A stretch of 64,000 nt of DNA from Phoronis australis (taxonomy: Eukaryota; Phoronida; Phoronidae): assembly GCA_002633005.1 (NCBI GenBank), contig NMRA01000662.1, positions 133,375-197,374 on the forward strand. Reading direction: 5' to 3'. The notes under the pieces are model-generated. The model saw only the letters and a program-made list of their open reading frames with translations, was not told the DNA's origin and made no database searches. Both the position numbers and the translations under genes were made by a program. Within the stretch, counting starts at the first letter, position 1. Each line of letters begins with the position of its first letter. Positions 26,011 through 39,089 of this stretch are shown here, one piece after another.

Positions 26011-29000
26011 ATGGGGATTGTTTTGCCGATCTTAATTGCCGCCGCTCTTGTGCTGGGAAGCTATTACATATTATCCACGTTATACAGAAAAAGGTAAGCT
26101 CTTTTGACATGTTCACATTCCATTGATGTCATTTTTATTCATAACCACCGGTAACACAAGGAGACGTTATCGATGACATATACGTACGCGTTGTTAGTGC
26201 ACGTGCGCGAGAGTGCAATGTGATAGTAAAGCGGACATTTACAACAGTTCCGACGAAGTAAATCCTTTCTAGGCATAAAAACAGACACGTAAACCACATC
26301 TTAATCGCATGATCTCACGAGAAACAAATGTGCGGCCGGAGTTGCAGAAATTTATCGCCAACAATAGAATACTTGCGCTTGACAAAAATTCTCGGGAGGG
26401 CTATTATGAAAACAATAGGAAGAGTTTGTCGGGTCGACAAAGCGTTTCCTGTTTTGTTTATGACTTCATTTAAAAGTCGTAGGAGAATGATCTCATGTGC
26501 CAGCCATTAAACCGGCGATGAAAACAGGGTATAACAACACTCGCGGTGTCAGCTCAGCGGTCACGGACAAGATGTCACGGGCGTTACTGACATTTGAAAG
26601 AGCAAAAAGCTGTACGTGAACGACTATAAGTTTTGTCTTCAAAAGTTTTGAAAATGGTCAAGAGATAAAAAAGATTGCCAGAATTAAGAAAACACGGCCA
26701 CATTGATTGATTGAAATGCGAACTGTCGGCCGCCACGTGTTCGGTTAACGGCATTTTCACTTAGAGCGGTTTTGACTTTCTTTTTGAGATGGTTGTTTTG
26801 AAAATATTTTAATATCTTAATATAGAAGTTTATCAAATATTCGATTCGCAGTCGTGTGGCAATGACTTGTTTGAAGGATAGAATTCATGCCGTCAAAACA
26901 ACATCTGACTGGACAAAAATGGTATTGAGCGCTTTTCTGTACACGTCTTATGGAAAAATGCTAAAATAAACGCTTTGTCGCTTAACCGACTTGTATGAAA
27001 AATCCTGATCGGTGCCGTTGCGAGGCACGCCGATAGACTCACTCACATCGCTCCCACCTGGATTTCGAAAATCTCAACTCACTGGCTACGTCATCACTCC
27101 CACACACTCGAAAAGCGCGCAGCAACCTATGAAGTGGTTCGCCGTGAACGCGTGAGCACCGACAGTAAAGGAGAGCTGCAATTGTTTTAATAACTTACAG
27201 TAATTGACTCTAGAAACTGCTCAAGAACAGCTCATAATCCAAAACGTGACAGGCCAATCCTTCGTGTCTTAAAGAATATTAATAGCGTAAAAACTGTATA
27301 TAGGCTCAGTTTGCGTAGGAACCGGAGTCTGTTATGACGTACACACGTATGTAAACGCAAACTGTTACAACGTGCAACAAATACCAGCCGACTATAAATC
27401 TATATGAATTGATAAACTACGTTCGGCGTTAAATTAAAAAAACAATATTCATAAAATTCTAATTATCTATCAGTTCAGTCAATTATTAGTTTTAATGAAC
27501 CAGTTTTGCTGGAACTTATTTAAATTTGTTCGTAAAGTTCATGCTTTGCTTACCATTAGTATCAATGGTACTTTTTATGTGAACATTAACTGTTATTTAT
27601 TTCAGACGTTACAGAGCTTAAAATTGATCAATGTTAATTTGTTATACATTTCTTTGTTTTACAGGCGAGATGGAGAGCCCCCTATTGTGAAAGGTCACGT
27701 GCTGTGGGGCAGCGGAGAAGATTTCAACAAGCATGCTGTAAACTTTTTACACAACTGCCGAAAAGCATACGGAAAAATATTTACAATTCGTTTACTAAAC
27801 CAGTACATGACGATTGTGGCAGATCCACACAGCTACGACAGCTTTTGCAAGGAGAAAAATTTCGACTTCGACCCGATTCAAAAACAGGTCAATAACAACG
27901 TGTTCGGTTTTGTTTTGAAAGACGCAAAATCGCAGATTAAAGCTGCTTCCAAAACTGTGCGCGGCGCAGCACTGGAGAACAATTTGAGAAGCTTTTGCGA
28001 AAACCTAGACGAAGCCATTACAATTACAACCCCTGACTCAGACAATAATAACCCCTCCAAAGAGTGGACGGAAATTGGTTTGCGCGAGCTCACGTGCAAA
28101 ACCATATTCCACGCCATTTTTTACTCCATCTTTGGACGTTCCAGTAAAAGCGACATTTTCGACGCAGTCCCCTATTGTAAAGAGTTCGAAATCTTCCATC
28201 ACTACTTTAACTATCTATGGCTGGGACTTCCCCTGAAAATGTTTCCCGAAGCAGTGAAATCTCTGGAGAAACTTATCAAAGTTCCCAGCTCAGAACAACT
28301 TCTCAGCAACGGAGACGCGTCGGAATACATCCGTGTGGCTATAGAATTCATGCGCAACGTTGGTCAAACAGAGACTGATATTATTGGACACAACCTGGTC
28401 TATTTGCACGTGAATTACAACACGTTCAAAATTGCATTCTGGATGCTTAACAACATTCTCGAACATCCCGCGGCGCATAAAGATCTGATGACGGAACTGG
28501 ACGAACTGGTTAAAGAGAAACAGCACGTGACAGGAGAGGAGGACGTGAACCTCTGTTTGGCGGACATTGAGGGCATGAAAGTTTTAGGTAGGTTGTCTGT
28601 CACTGTGGATCTGAACATTTTGGCCTTTACATGTTTTCAAACGATAATTTTCCTAATTGTTTATCAGTTTTTTAATTAAATTCTCTAATGTGTGTCTGGC
28701 TCAGACACCAATGTTATTTTTGTTAATATTAGGCGTATTCGAAAATGGGCAGGTGTCGTTCGAACTGCCAGAGTCCTACGCTTAGGAATGTGTTTGGTGG
28801 AGCAAGCCAACAATTTCTGTATAATGCGAGGCTTGTGTGTTCCATTATTCGTCAACATTCCAGCGTAAATTGAACAAATGTGAACAATTAGAATTTAAAG
28901 TGCTCTGTTTATGCAGCTGACTAGAACAAAAATGGCGGCCACACTCGACGGTTAACACGTGCGAGTTTTTTCTTTGGACTTAATGTTCCCTTTTCTATCC

Positions 29001-29894
29001 TGTGTGCCATTGTTTCATTACTATTAAACATGTTATTACGATATTTCCGCACAAATTCTGTTTTCGAGCGGAATATTTTTTAGCCTTTTTCGCACATGGT
29101 ACAAAAGAGGGCGATCCTCCCTTGTCTCTTCAAGGCACTCCCGCTCCTGTAAAGAGTTCCTGTTGAGAAAGAATTTGATGTTAGTTCATATGGACGCTCT
29201 CTCAGTTACTGTTTTCTCTTGATTACAGACAGCGTCGTGAAAGAGAGCTTCCGTCTTGCCAGCGGTGTGTTCATGGTGCGTTACGTCGTCGACGACACTG
29301 AATTTACCTCAGCAGACGGGTCTACTTACTATCTTCGTAAGGGTGACCGCGTGGCTGTCTATCCCCCAGCTATCCACAAAGACCCAGAGATGTTTGAAGA
29401 CCCCCTGGTGAGTGATGTTGGAAATATCTTTACTTCAACCTCTTGGCATATTTGTGCGTTATTCGTCTGTGTCCTCGTGTATGGCATATTCTGACAGTTT
29501 CTGTTTCACCTCATTGTAACTTGAATTTCAGAAATTTAATTTGTTTCTCACTAAAAGATATTTTATTTGCTAAAGTTAAATAATGTTGCGTTTTGCTGTG
29601 TTACAGGTTTTCAAGCACGACAGGTTCATCGACGCTACTTTTTACAAAGACGGCAAGGCAGTTAAGCACCCTATACTTTCATTCGGTGCTCTATGTCCGG
29701 GAAAACGTTTAGCGCTTGTTGAAGCCAAAATATTCATCTTGTCTATGTTAAACAATTTCGAAATGAATATAATGGACGGTGAGAAAGCCGAATATGACAA
29801 CAAATACCACGGACACGAGATCTTGCCCCCTGTCAGCGATGTCAAGATGCAATACAGAGAAAAGGCTGTTAAGCACCGGCTTAGTTTCTTATAA
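26011..29894 (+). CDS. Cytochrome P450, CYP7/CYP8 group (four exons, 490 aa)
   Basis: Exons are 26011-26093, 27665-28587, 29229-29407 and 29607-29894, with donors GTAAGC, GTAGGT and GTGAGT and AG acceptors; phases join without a stop. Residues 2-22 form a membrane anchor, followed by RKRRDGEPP, the basic/proline hinge of microsomal P450s. The I helix has N280-T281 before IAFWML where most P450s have an acid-Thr pair; CYP7 and CYP8 share this Asn. ExxR is E341-S-F-R344, then YPPAIHKDPEMFEDP and DRF, ending LPPVSDVKMQYR as in CYP7A1. The presumed heme ligand is C425 in LSFGALCPGKRLA. Only two residues separate FG from Cys, where the family has five. Length fits CYP7A1/CYP8A1 (about 500 aa). Substrate is unknown; sterol 7-hydroxylase- or prostacyclin synthase-like chemistry is only a family analogy. 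An ATG at 27495 upstream of exon 2 lies in the intron. Confidence 0.9.
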
Positions 29895-29968
29895 TAGCAA
29901 TCGTCTGAGATGAATGGGTAAATCTGAAGCTGTCGTTGAAATGCTGCACGTCATTCAGAAACTCACCA

Positions 29969-30181
29969 GGGGTGCGTTCTGTAGACAAAGTTTCTTGCGA
30001 GATCACGCAAGATTACGCCAGTGAAAAGAGGGTTTCGAGAGTGTGCTCGAGATCTTACTAGAAAAATGGAGGTGATTGGCAGCCTGAATTAGGGATATAA
30101 TTCATAAATTATAGATTTCATAAAAAAGTATTTTTCACCACAAGAGCGTGGCTAATGTCTCAGGTCTACGGAACGCAACCC
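29969..30181. mobile_element. MITE-like element in the 3' flank of the P450 gene
   Basis: Terminal inverted repeats GGGGTGCGTTCTGTAGAC and GTCTACGGAACGCAACCC match at 16 of 18 positions over a 213-bp element, starting 75 bp after the stop codon. If the mRNA ends near 31.38 kb, the element is transcribed in the 3' UTR. A relative lies at 38210-38332. Confidence 0.65.
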
Positions 30182-32433
30182 AGTTACGTGAATGTTTCAA
30201 AACGATCCCCAGACATTATGGAGGAAAGCCGGAAATAGTCGAGTCCGTCCGCCATCATTCATCCATCTCAACTTGTACCATTCTGAAATTTGCTCAACAG
30301 AACGTGAATTAAGATTTTAAATTATTTATTGTGTAGATATTTTTGTTATTCACGGCGAGTAGGTTTCATTTTGGTCAATATTTATTTTATTATGTCTCAT
30401 CATTCATTACTGTATAAAGGTTTAATTTATTTTTATTTATAAATACTTTAGTTTACATTATGACCTGAACTACAAGGAGATATTGTGAAAAATGTGCCTG
30501 GGATATCTGGTCACTATTACATAACTTTGTACATAGTGACTTGTTGACAACGCTTATTTAAGGCATTGTACTTTAAATCACATAGACTAAATTGATGCAT
30601 ATCACATTTTTCATGAAGGTACTCAGCTTTCATAAGGATTGGATTAAAGTATGTAAATCGAATTCATTCACTACTCTATTGCTTGAGTTCGGCTTATGTT
30701 AAAGCAGACGATCTGAGCATGGTTCTTACTCGTGTCTTCATTCCAGTTCGCGCCATTTTGGACAAATCTCTCACATTTGGCATCAGAGTTCTTGACATTC
30801 TCCATTGGTGGCTACTTAGACAAAACAACACCATGCATTGATTAGCCGTTAATCCAAATGACGTCATTTTATAGAAACCATCTCTCCTAAACAGGTGCCC
30901 TGGATGTTAAAAACTGGATCAACGACCTTGAATATGGCCGCTCACTGAAGCATATATTTTTTTAGATCCGTGAGCACCAAACTGACAGTTTCCCGAACTA
31001 TCACTACCGGGTTATTTTTGTTCGTCTTCAAGACGTGAGTCTATAAAGCAGCTACTGCTCCAGCTCGAAACCTAATTAATTAAAGCAAATATGAAATGAT
31101 ATCTGAAGTTCAGAACTTTAAAAGTCATTTTATCACATTTCTTCGCGCTTGTGATAGCCCGGCAAGTCTGTTGGTTCTCATCAACTTAACGGTTGTAGCC
31201 AACTTCTGTGGCCTTGCATTCGCAAAATCTCTTGATGACATAACTTAATGCAAGAATGTCATTATTTGCAGTCACTGTCGGACTTTAATTGTTTAAATAC
31301 TAATTAATTTTGTGTCTTATTATATAACTGTATATCATTCATCATGCAATGACATATATCAATAAATTATTTGACTCTTTGCTAACTTTGACTTTTTCTA
31401 ACACTATGTTGGCTATAGCACCATTGTCATTTTTCATGAACTGCACCGCTGCACAGTCGCATACAGCTAAGATTAGATAAAGTCAAAGTATGTCTGTCAA
31501 GTTTGAGAAGGAGAATCTAGGGGCAGAGACAACAAGAATCGTCCCATACAGTGATGGGAGTGAAGTCAGACACATATACTAGCCATATTAAGACCGTTCT
31601 AGAAAGAATCTCAGACACCAGTAAAAATAAAATAATTTGGCAATTCATGTGTAAAAAGAAACAAGGAAAAATCGCTTGATAAAGAAAGGGTTCAGACAAG
31701 GAGAAACTGACGTTGGAATAGTTTAACTGGAGGAGTGATTTAGAATCACTTAAGATAAAAATGATTAAAAGCAAAGTGAATTGAAAAGGGCGAAAGTCTG
31801 ACAAACTATGTTTTCATTTTGGTGTTCAGACATTTTAAAAATAAATTAATCAGCTAAAGTGAATTACACAACCGACAAACACTTTTTTTAAACCGAATAG
31901 ATCAAGATTGAGTCTTATACTGGAATAAAAACTTAAAAATTAGCGACGTAGCGTCCTTATCTTTTTTTTAAACCGAATTTCAAGAAAAGATTATATAATT
32001 ATTCGATGAAAGTAGGGACAGTTCAAACTGCTTCCAGACAGTCAAGTGAAAAGGTACGAGACAACATGGTGAAATGAACTTTAAGATGTGAAGAATTGCT
32101 AAAAGAACAGGGTCAAATGGTCTCCGCAAAATTTAAAACACTTTTGGAGTGACTTAAATCACCGTGATTAATTAAAGACACGAAAGCTATTTTGTAGACG
32201 GAATGTCACCAGCTTAGATTCTTGCCGCAAACTTGTTACGAAAGTCCTACAGGGCTGACACCTATCCCAGACACTAAACGCTGAAAGAGTTGAAGGTCAA
32301 TAGATCAACCCGATCTCACCGTTGCTATCTGTGTTGAGTACCATCACTAGTTACATACATGCCTAAAATTGCAGGCGGTCTAGTACACGCTGTACGAGAC
32401 ATGCACAGGCCGCTCGAATGGGCTCATTCGCAC
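30182..32433. other. P450 3' flank without recognisable gene
   Basis: AT-rich sequence; apart from the candidate poly(A) signals I see no exon or repeat family here. Confidence 0.4.
31361..31366 (+). other. Candidate poly(A) signal of the P450 gene
   Basis: AATAAA lies about 1.47 kb after the stop. An ATTAAA near 30642 is an alternative. The 3' end is not determined by sequence alone. Confidence 0.3.
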
Positions 32434-32602
32434 TGATCACCTGGAACCATTTTTATGCTTTATAGATACGTAGATAAAACCGAAATGAGGAGCTAGAGAC
32501 GTGACTCAAGGGTAGGACAGTGTGCCTCAAAGGGACACGAACCTACAACTCGGAGTGAAAGAAGCGGACACCCATCTCACTAGGCCACATCGCATCCTCT
32601 CG
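32434..32602 (-). mobile_element. tRNA-derived SINE, copy 1
   Basis: On the minus strand the head has an A-box-like TGGCCTAGTGAGATGG and a B-box-like GGTTCGTGTCC. The body then reads CTTGAGTCACGTCTCTAGCTCC and TATAAAGCATAAAAATGGTT. The same body is found at 62518-62688 in the opposite orientation, which defines a dispersed family within this window. Confidence 0.75.
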
Positions 32603-34325
32603 TAGTTACATATAATAAAGATAAATGAATCAAAAACGAATAATGAAGGCAGACGACGATACTGTTTGGTGGTACTACAAGACCTGATTTCACCATCGTC
32701 CTTACTCGGAATGATTTCTAGCTTTGACAACTGACGTGTCGTTATTGGCTCAGATCGAGGCACATAAGTTGCTTGTCACGGCATGAAGGCCAGTGAATCT
32801 ATCATGAAATTTCAGGCCGCTATCTATTGTGACAAAATGGCAATTCAAACAGAAAATGTAAAACACCGGACGGCGTTGCATTGTCAGAGCAAACACGCAT
32901 GTATTGAAAATTGATGTTTTGTCACCAACGCTTGGTTTTATAGCAGATTTAAACGAGACAGGAAGGCTTAAATTATGATTAAAGACTTTGGAGATGGCAC
33001 AGTCAAGATGGTTGTAGTAAAACTCTTTAAGGAGTGACATTATCGGAGAAAAAATGGTTTCATGGGATCAAAGAAAGGTCAGAGAAAGGTCAGGTTCAGA
33101 GCGACACCTGGCACTTTCGTGGCTCAGTCAAACGCTAAATCACAGTGAAATTTAAGTCACCGGCGGGTCTCGATTTCAGGGAATATCTGGCAGACAATGG
33201 CGAGAATTGACGATTTGTAATAAAATCACGAAAGCACAACGGATTTTATCGTTTTGTATTCTGATCAAACTCATAACTTCAAAATGTTCTCCCGTACATC
33301 AATAATCCAAAAATGGATTATTCAACCGTAAAACGACAACGTTTATTTGATGAATTCGTCGAAATGACCCAGTCGTGGTTTGCCTCAGACATATCAATAC
33401 TTGTTAATGATAACTAAATGATAGATACAAAATTAGATATAACCAATGGAAAAATATGTTCTGTTTCTAGAGATTTTATTTCAAGTAACACGTAGTGAGA
33501 GACATCTTTTCTACAAGTATACAATATAATGAACAGAGTGGTCTGAGATAAAAAATACAACAACGAAAACGTTTTTTTGTAAACATAAAATAATCGTATT
33601 TACATATAGGCATATCAGGATCATTAACGAGGATGTGTTTTTTAAATATTCATATTCAACTTAAACTGACACTGAGATGCCCAGGTTTCACAAAACATAC
33701 GGCGGGCTCTGAATAAATGAAATTCTTAATTCTTCACGGATCGAGTATTTAAACACCTACACACCTTCAGACCTACATCTTACATATAAAACATTGAAAC
33801 ACATAAAATCTACATGGTAACAAATTTGGGGATTTTGGTTGATTTTTTCACTTTTACCCCACAACCAGCAATTTATGAGGAGTTGGACCGCCGCTGTTTC
33901 ACTCTTTCGTGGTTTTCCGTATCCCCTGCCTGTCAGTTTTGACATAGCGACTTCACAACAGGGCAGCGGTACGGAGACATTCGCAAGAAGCAAGGGCTAG
34001 AAATCTTTTCTTACGGAAGTGAATTCTGTCCAATGGGAGACTTTCAGAAGCGATGGGGACTGACCACTTGAGACCGCTGACTCATATCGCCACCTAGCTG
34101 AACCAGGAGTAACTTTGTCTTCGCAGGGGGTGGCATACGGAAGAGTGAAAAGACCTCTTTACGATTAGACGTGATGCGTTTTAAACATAAGATATGAGGT
34201 GCCTCCTCGTCATCTGGAGGCCACTGGTATCCGGACCCACATGACCAGTCCCTACGTTGGTGTTTTAAAGTCCCCCATTCAACACAGTGGGGGATCAAGG
34301 CTAGAATAAGGCCGGGGGGGGGGGG

Positions 34326-34391
34326 NNNNNNNNNNNNNNNNNNNNNNNNNNNNNNNNNNNNNNNNNNNNNNNNNNNNNNNNNNNNNNNNNN
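34326..34391. other. Assembly gap (66 N) after poly-G
   Basis: The gap directly follows CCGG and a run of G. The minus-strand open frame spanning it (34044-34454) crosses unknown sequence and cannot be trusted. Confidence 0.99.
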
Positions 34392-34851
34392 GGCGGCGGG
34401 CCCTCTGGGCCCCCAAATCCGTCTATACAACATTCCAGCCTGATCTCCGGCCAATCACTTCAGCGGCCGCCATTTTCGCCCATTACGCTTGTAAGCTCAA
34501 GTGCATACTCGCGAAACAAGGAAACTCGCACGATTTTTTTCTTGCTATTTCGCAAATTTTTACACATTATAATGCTTACCCTGGCCTTTGCACCCGATGC
34601 AGTAATCGAGTATGATTGCCTGAAATTTGATCACAAAAATGTAACACAAAAAATTTTTACGATGCAGGGTGAGTTGTATCCGATAAAGTTAACAATCGGT
34701 ATTTGAATCCGCGGGACCCGATGAATTTCTGTAAACAACATGACCCTACTTCCGTTTCTCGGCATATAGCCTCGCCCTCGACGAAACGGCGACAAAATGT
34801 AAGATTTACACACGAGCAGTACTGAGCCATTTAGAGCAACGATAGCTTTCA

Positions 34852-36314
34852 AATCTCTACAAAATAGTTTTGACAGACGCTGTCAAATGGTGTCATTGAA
34901 ATCTCGATTCTTGAAAGAGGTGTGACGAAGGTGTTGAAGTTTTTTATCCTCAAAGTCTTCCTAAAACACAATATTGATCAGCGAGTCCACTTTCGTTTCT
35001 TATTTCAATTGTTGTGATGACCGCGCGACTGCATGTGTCAACAACTGAACCATGGCTACGCAGACCCCCCGGGGGACACTCCACTAGTGACAGCGTGACT
35101 ACAGGTGTTGCTACTCAACAACTGAACCATGACCAAGCAGGCCGCGTGACACTCGACGGCTTTTTGACGAGGGTGTGCGACTGGGTAGTTAACATGCCCA
35201 TCCTTTTATAGAGGACAACAGCATAAATAGCAGCCTTTTTAGAAATAAAAACGATTTAAAAGAATCTATTGTAGCCATTCGTTGCGTATGGATTTAAATA
35301 CTATATAGACCAAATAACACATTTAAGTGAGCTAAAAAGGTCTTTCAAGCAAATTTACGCCGCCAAAGTGAGCGAATTTTACCCCCACAGGCGGAGAACC
35401 GCTGAGATACGCTTCTGACCGCTTCATTGCCCGCCGCAATTTTTGACAATAGGAAGACGATCGCGTGCGGCCGGGAGAATAATCGGTGGCGACAGGAAGG
35501 ATGAACGGAAGAGCGAGGGTTTTGAATAGCATTGGGATACGAGAGTGCCAAGGCCTCATTTCTAACGTAGTTTTTTGGTATTATTATACTCTCAAGCAAA
35601 AAATAAGTAGGCGAACGTGGACACATTGGGCTCGGTAGATTTGAGGAATTTTAACGTAAGTTCACTGCAAATAAACGAAAAAGGCGACACAGCTAGGAGA
35701 CTCAACGACAGAAATAAACTAAAAAATAGTTTTACTGGCTGACTGATTGACTGCTTAGTAATGCTAGGCCAATGTAACTTCAGATTGCTTTTACTCAATA
35801 CTCAGATAGTCAGACCGCAAATTAATCGTTTCATGTCTCGAAAGCATATTCCTGTCCGAAGCATATTGGTCCGATATATTGATGATGTCAAATGGATGTT
35901 CAGCAGTGGCAACAGATGCCGCCACTGATTTGCCCTTTTTCTTTTTCTTTTTCTTTTTCAAGTCTGAATGTGCGAGACGGATCTAAGCCAAGATAGCTGC
36001 GCAATAAACAATAAAAAATGCGTCATATATAGTTCCATAAATAAACCTCGTCAGTTACACTCACAAAATGTTGATTCGTGGAATTTATCACAGCATGGCA
36101 GTAATTAATGATAGTTCAAAACCTATGAGTCTCATCAGACGAAATGGAATGGACACATCTTGGAAATTACATCTTCTACCAATCTATCAACAGTGTCATT
36201 CAACAATGTGCCGGAAATTTCACTGCCAGAAATTCACAAAACAAAGTTTTAATGTGAAATTTTGAAGCCATGTTGAAAGAGCCCTATATGGGAGCAAAAA
36301 CTGCATCGAATAAG
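34852..36314 (+). repeat. 1.47-kb direct repeat, copy A
   Basis: It starts AAATCTCTACAAAATAGTTT and ends ACTGCATCGAATAAG, immediately before an N at 36315. The next copy follows at once. Differences are scattered substitutions and small indels, a few percent at most by eye. Each copy contains a T/C-rich run (CTTTTTCTTTTTC) and a minus-strand frame preserved through a 3-bp indel. No known protein is recognised. Confidence 0.95.
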
Positions 36315-36315
36315 N
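36315..36315. other. Single N joining the two repeat copies
   Basis: The N sits exactly at the junction of the two near-identical copies, as expected where overlapping or allelic contigs were placed side by side. Confidence 0.95.
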
Positions 36316-36318
36316 TTT

Positions 36319-37786
36319 AAATCTCTACAAAATAGTTTTGACAAACGCTGTCAAATGGTATCACTGAAATCTCGATTCTTGAAAGAGGTGGTACGAAGGT
36401 GTTGAAGTTTTTTTATCCACAAAGTCTTCCTAAAACACAATGTTGATCGGGGAGCCCACTTTCGTGTCTCATTTCAATTGTTGTGATGACCGCGCGACTG
36501 CATGTATTGCTGCTCAACAACTGAACCATGGCTAAGCAGACCCCCAAGGGGACACTCCACTAATGACAGCGTGACTACAGGTGTTGCTACTCAACAACTG
36601 AACCATGACCAAGCAGGCCGCGTGACACTCGACGGCCTTTTGACGAGGGTGTGCGACTAGGTAGTTAACATGTCCATCCTTTTAGAGAGGACAACAGCAT
36701 AAATAGCAGCCTTTTTAGAAATAAAAATGATTTAAAAGAATCTATTGTAGCCATTCGTTGCGTATGGATTTAAATACTATATAGACCAAATAACACATTT
36801 AAGTGAGCTAAAAAGGTCTTTCAAGCAAATTTACGCCGCCAAAGTGAGCGAATTTTACCCCCACAAGCGGAGAACCGCTGAGATACGCTTCTGACCGCTT
36901 CATTGCCCGCCGCAATTTTTGACAATAGGAAGACGATCACGTGCAGCCGGGAGAATAATCGGTGGCGACAGGAAGGATGAACGGAAGAGCGAGGGTTTTG
37001 AATAGCATTGGGATACGAGAGTGCCAAGGCCTCATTTCTAACGTAGTTTTTTGGTATTATACTCTCAAGCAAAAAAATAAGCAGGCGAACGTGGACACAT
37101 TGGGCTCGGTAGATTTGAGGAATTTTAACGTAAGTTCACTACAAATAAACGAAAAAGGCGACACAGCTAGGAGACTCAACGACAGAAATAAACTAAAAAA
37201 TAGTTTTACTGGCTGACTGATTGACAGCTTAGTAATGCTAGGCCAATGTAACTTCAGATTGCTTTTACTCAATACTCAGATAGTCAGACCGCAAATTAAT
37301 CGTTTCATGTCTCGAAAGCATATTCCTGTCCGAAGCATATTGGTCCGATATATTGATGATGTCAAATGGATGTTCAGCAGTGGCAACAGATGCCGCCACT
37401 GATTTGCCCTTTTTCTTTTTCTTTTTCTTTTTCTAGTCTGAATGTGCGAGACGGATCTAAGCCAAGATAGCTGCGCAATAAACAATAAAAAATGCGTCAT
37501 ATTTTGTTCCATAAATAAACCTCGTCAGTTACACTCACAAAATGTTAATTCGTGGAATTTATCACAGCATGGCAGTAATTAATTATAGTTCAAAACCTAT
37601 GAGTCTCATCAGACGAAATGGAATGGACACATCTTGGAAATTACATCTTCTACCAATCTATCAACAGTGTCATTCAACAATGTGCCGGAAATTTCACTGC
37701 CAGAAATTCACAAAACAAAGTTTAATGTGAAATTTTGAAGCCATGTTGAAAGAGCCCTATATGGGAGCAAAAACTGCATCGAATAA
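36319..37786 (+). repeat. 1.47-kb direct repeat, copy B
   Basis: Second copy of 34852-36314 with the same start and end. Distinctive differences include GTATTGCTGCTC for GTGTC near 36503, and AAGG for CGGG near 36546. Confidence 0.95.
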
Positions 37787-38146
37787 GAGACAAACAATTA
37801 CAAAATAGTACACTTTATCATAAAAGCACGAAATAAAGTATATTACCAAATGTTTGAATCAAATAAGACCAGATACTCAACGCTATCTCCATGGCGACAT
37901 CTGCCATCTTGGATTCGAAGATGTCGGATTCTTTCTTATGAAATTTCTCATCTAGGCTTGGTTAAACAGAAATGTACACATCTGTTTGGAAAGAAATGGG
38001 CATAATCAAACATCAAGACTTTTTTGGTGTTCCAAATAACACTTCAGGGTAAACCATTTATGATGGCATTAAAAATTTATCAATTATTTAAAAGTATAAT
38101 ACGCAGAAAACACTGAACAGCGAGAAACATTGAACAATACCCGGTG

Positions 38147-38211
38147 CCACGTATGTGATGCATGTAGGCTGAATCTCAGTCCACCCCCAAGTCAACCTAT
38201 CACATACGTGG
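38147..38211. repeat. Hairpin with perfect 13-bp arms
   Basis: CCACGTATGTGAT (38147-38159) and ATCACATACGTGG (38199-38211) are exact inverted repeats around a 39-base loop. It abuts the MITE-like element at 38210. Confidence 0.8.
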
Positions 38212-38332
38212 GCAGGCGTTCCGTAGACGCGACAACCTCCCAATAACGCAGGATCACGCAACAGTTCGCGAGACATTGCAAAGCACGTCATCACACTAGT
38301 CTCTATCATCTTGGGTCTACGAACTGTGCCCG
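38210..38332. mobile_element. MITE-like element related to that at 29969
   Basis: The ends GGGCAGGCGTTCCGTAGACG and GGTCTACGAACTGTGCCCGG are imperfect inverted repeats related to the P450-flank element. Both elements also share GATCACGCAA internally. Confidence 0.45.
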
Positions 38333-39089
38333 GCTATTGATCAAAGTTTCCCCGCGTTTGCCTCAAGATAAACGCTCACTACCAGGTGTCGCACTGAATT
38401 TTAAAAGTGCATTAAATTCGCAAAACCTGATTTACAAACATGTAGGCCTATTTTTTGACTCACGAGTGGGTTATTACTTCGAGTCTGCAGTGGCGAATCT
38501 AGGATATCGCAGAAAGGGGCCCAACCACACATATAGGAAGGCAAAGGTCCGCGTGCATTCCAAGCGGTCTCTGAAGGGAGGGTTTAAACACAATTTTAAA
38601 AGAAAATATGTGGGTAACGCCCAGTAATGATGGGTTGGTGACGTTTTTTAGTCGCCCGTGGAGCGTGTTCCCAGGCCCTTCGGTTCCCCTTTATGTTGTT
38701 AGATATGACACCACAGATATTACTTTATCTTGAAATATTACTCTAAAATTCCTTTACTCGGTGAACATATGTTAAGCCTATTCCGTACGCTTCTAAGACT
38801 AATTACATAAACACAATGTTACACAAGCACCGATGTTTCAATGAGCTTCAAACACTATGTACCACGGTACAATGTGCACACGTACATGCACTCACATATA
38901 AAGAACAAATTTGAAGTAGGGTTTTCTTGCAAGCAGCAGCTGCTGTTATTTTTCATTTAATTTTAAAGTAAGATAGCAGGTACTAGTGACCAGTGCAAAG
39001 ATAGATGCTTTATATAATAGTTACAGAATGTATTTTTGTCGACAGTCTTGTTCTTTTCCAAGTTGCACGATGATATAGACTGAGAACTA

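Noticed and set aside
27495-27664. N-terminal extension of the P450 open frame in front of RRDGEPP
   Set aside because: It is AT-rich, lacks a family match and ends at a good acceptor (TTTTACAG). The exon at 26011 supplies a membrane anchor and joins in phase.
34044-34454. 136-codon minus-strand frame
   Set aside because: It crosses 66 unknown bases and a poly-G run, and no domain is recognisable.
36821-37072. Gene conserved between the two 1.47-kb copies (minus strand)
   Set aside because: The frame is shared only because the copies are nearly identical. A single 3-bp indel is not evidence of selection.
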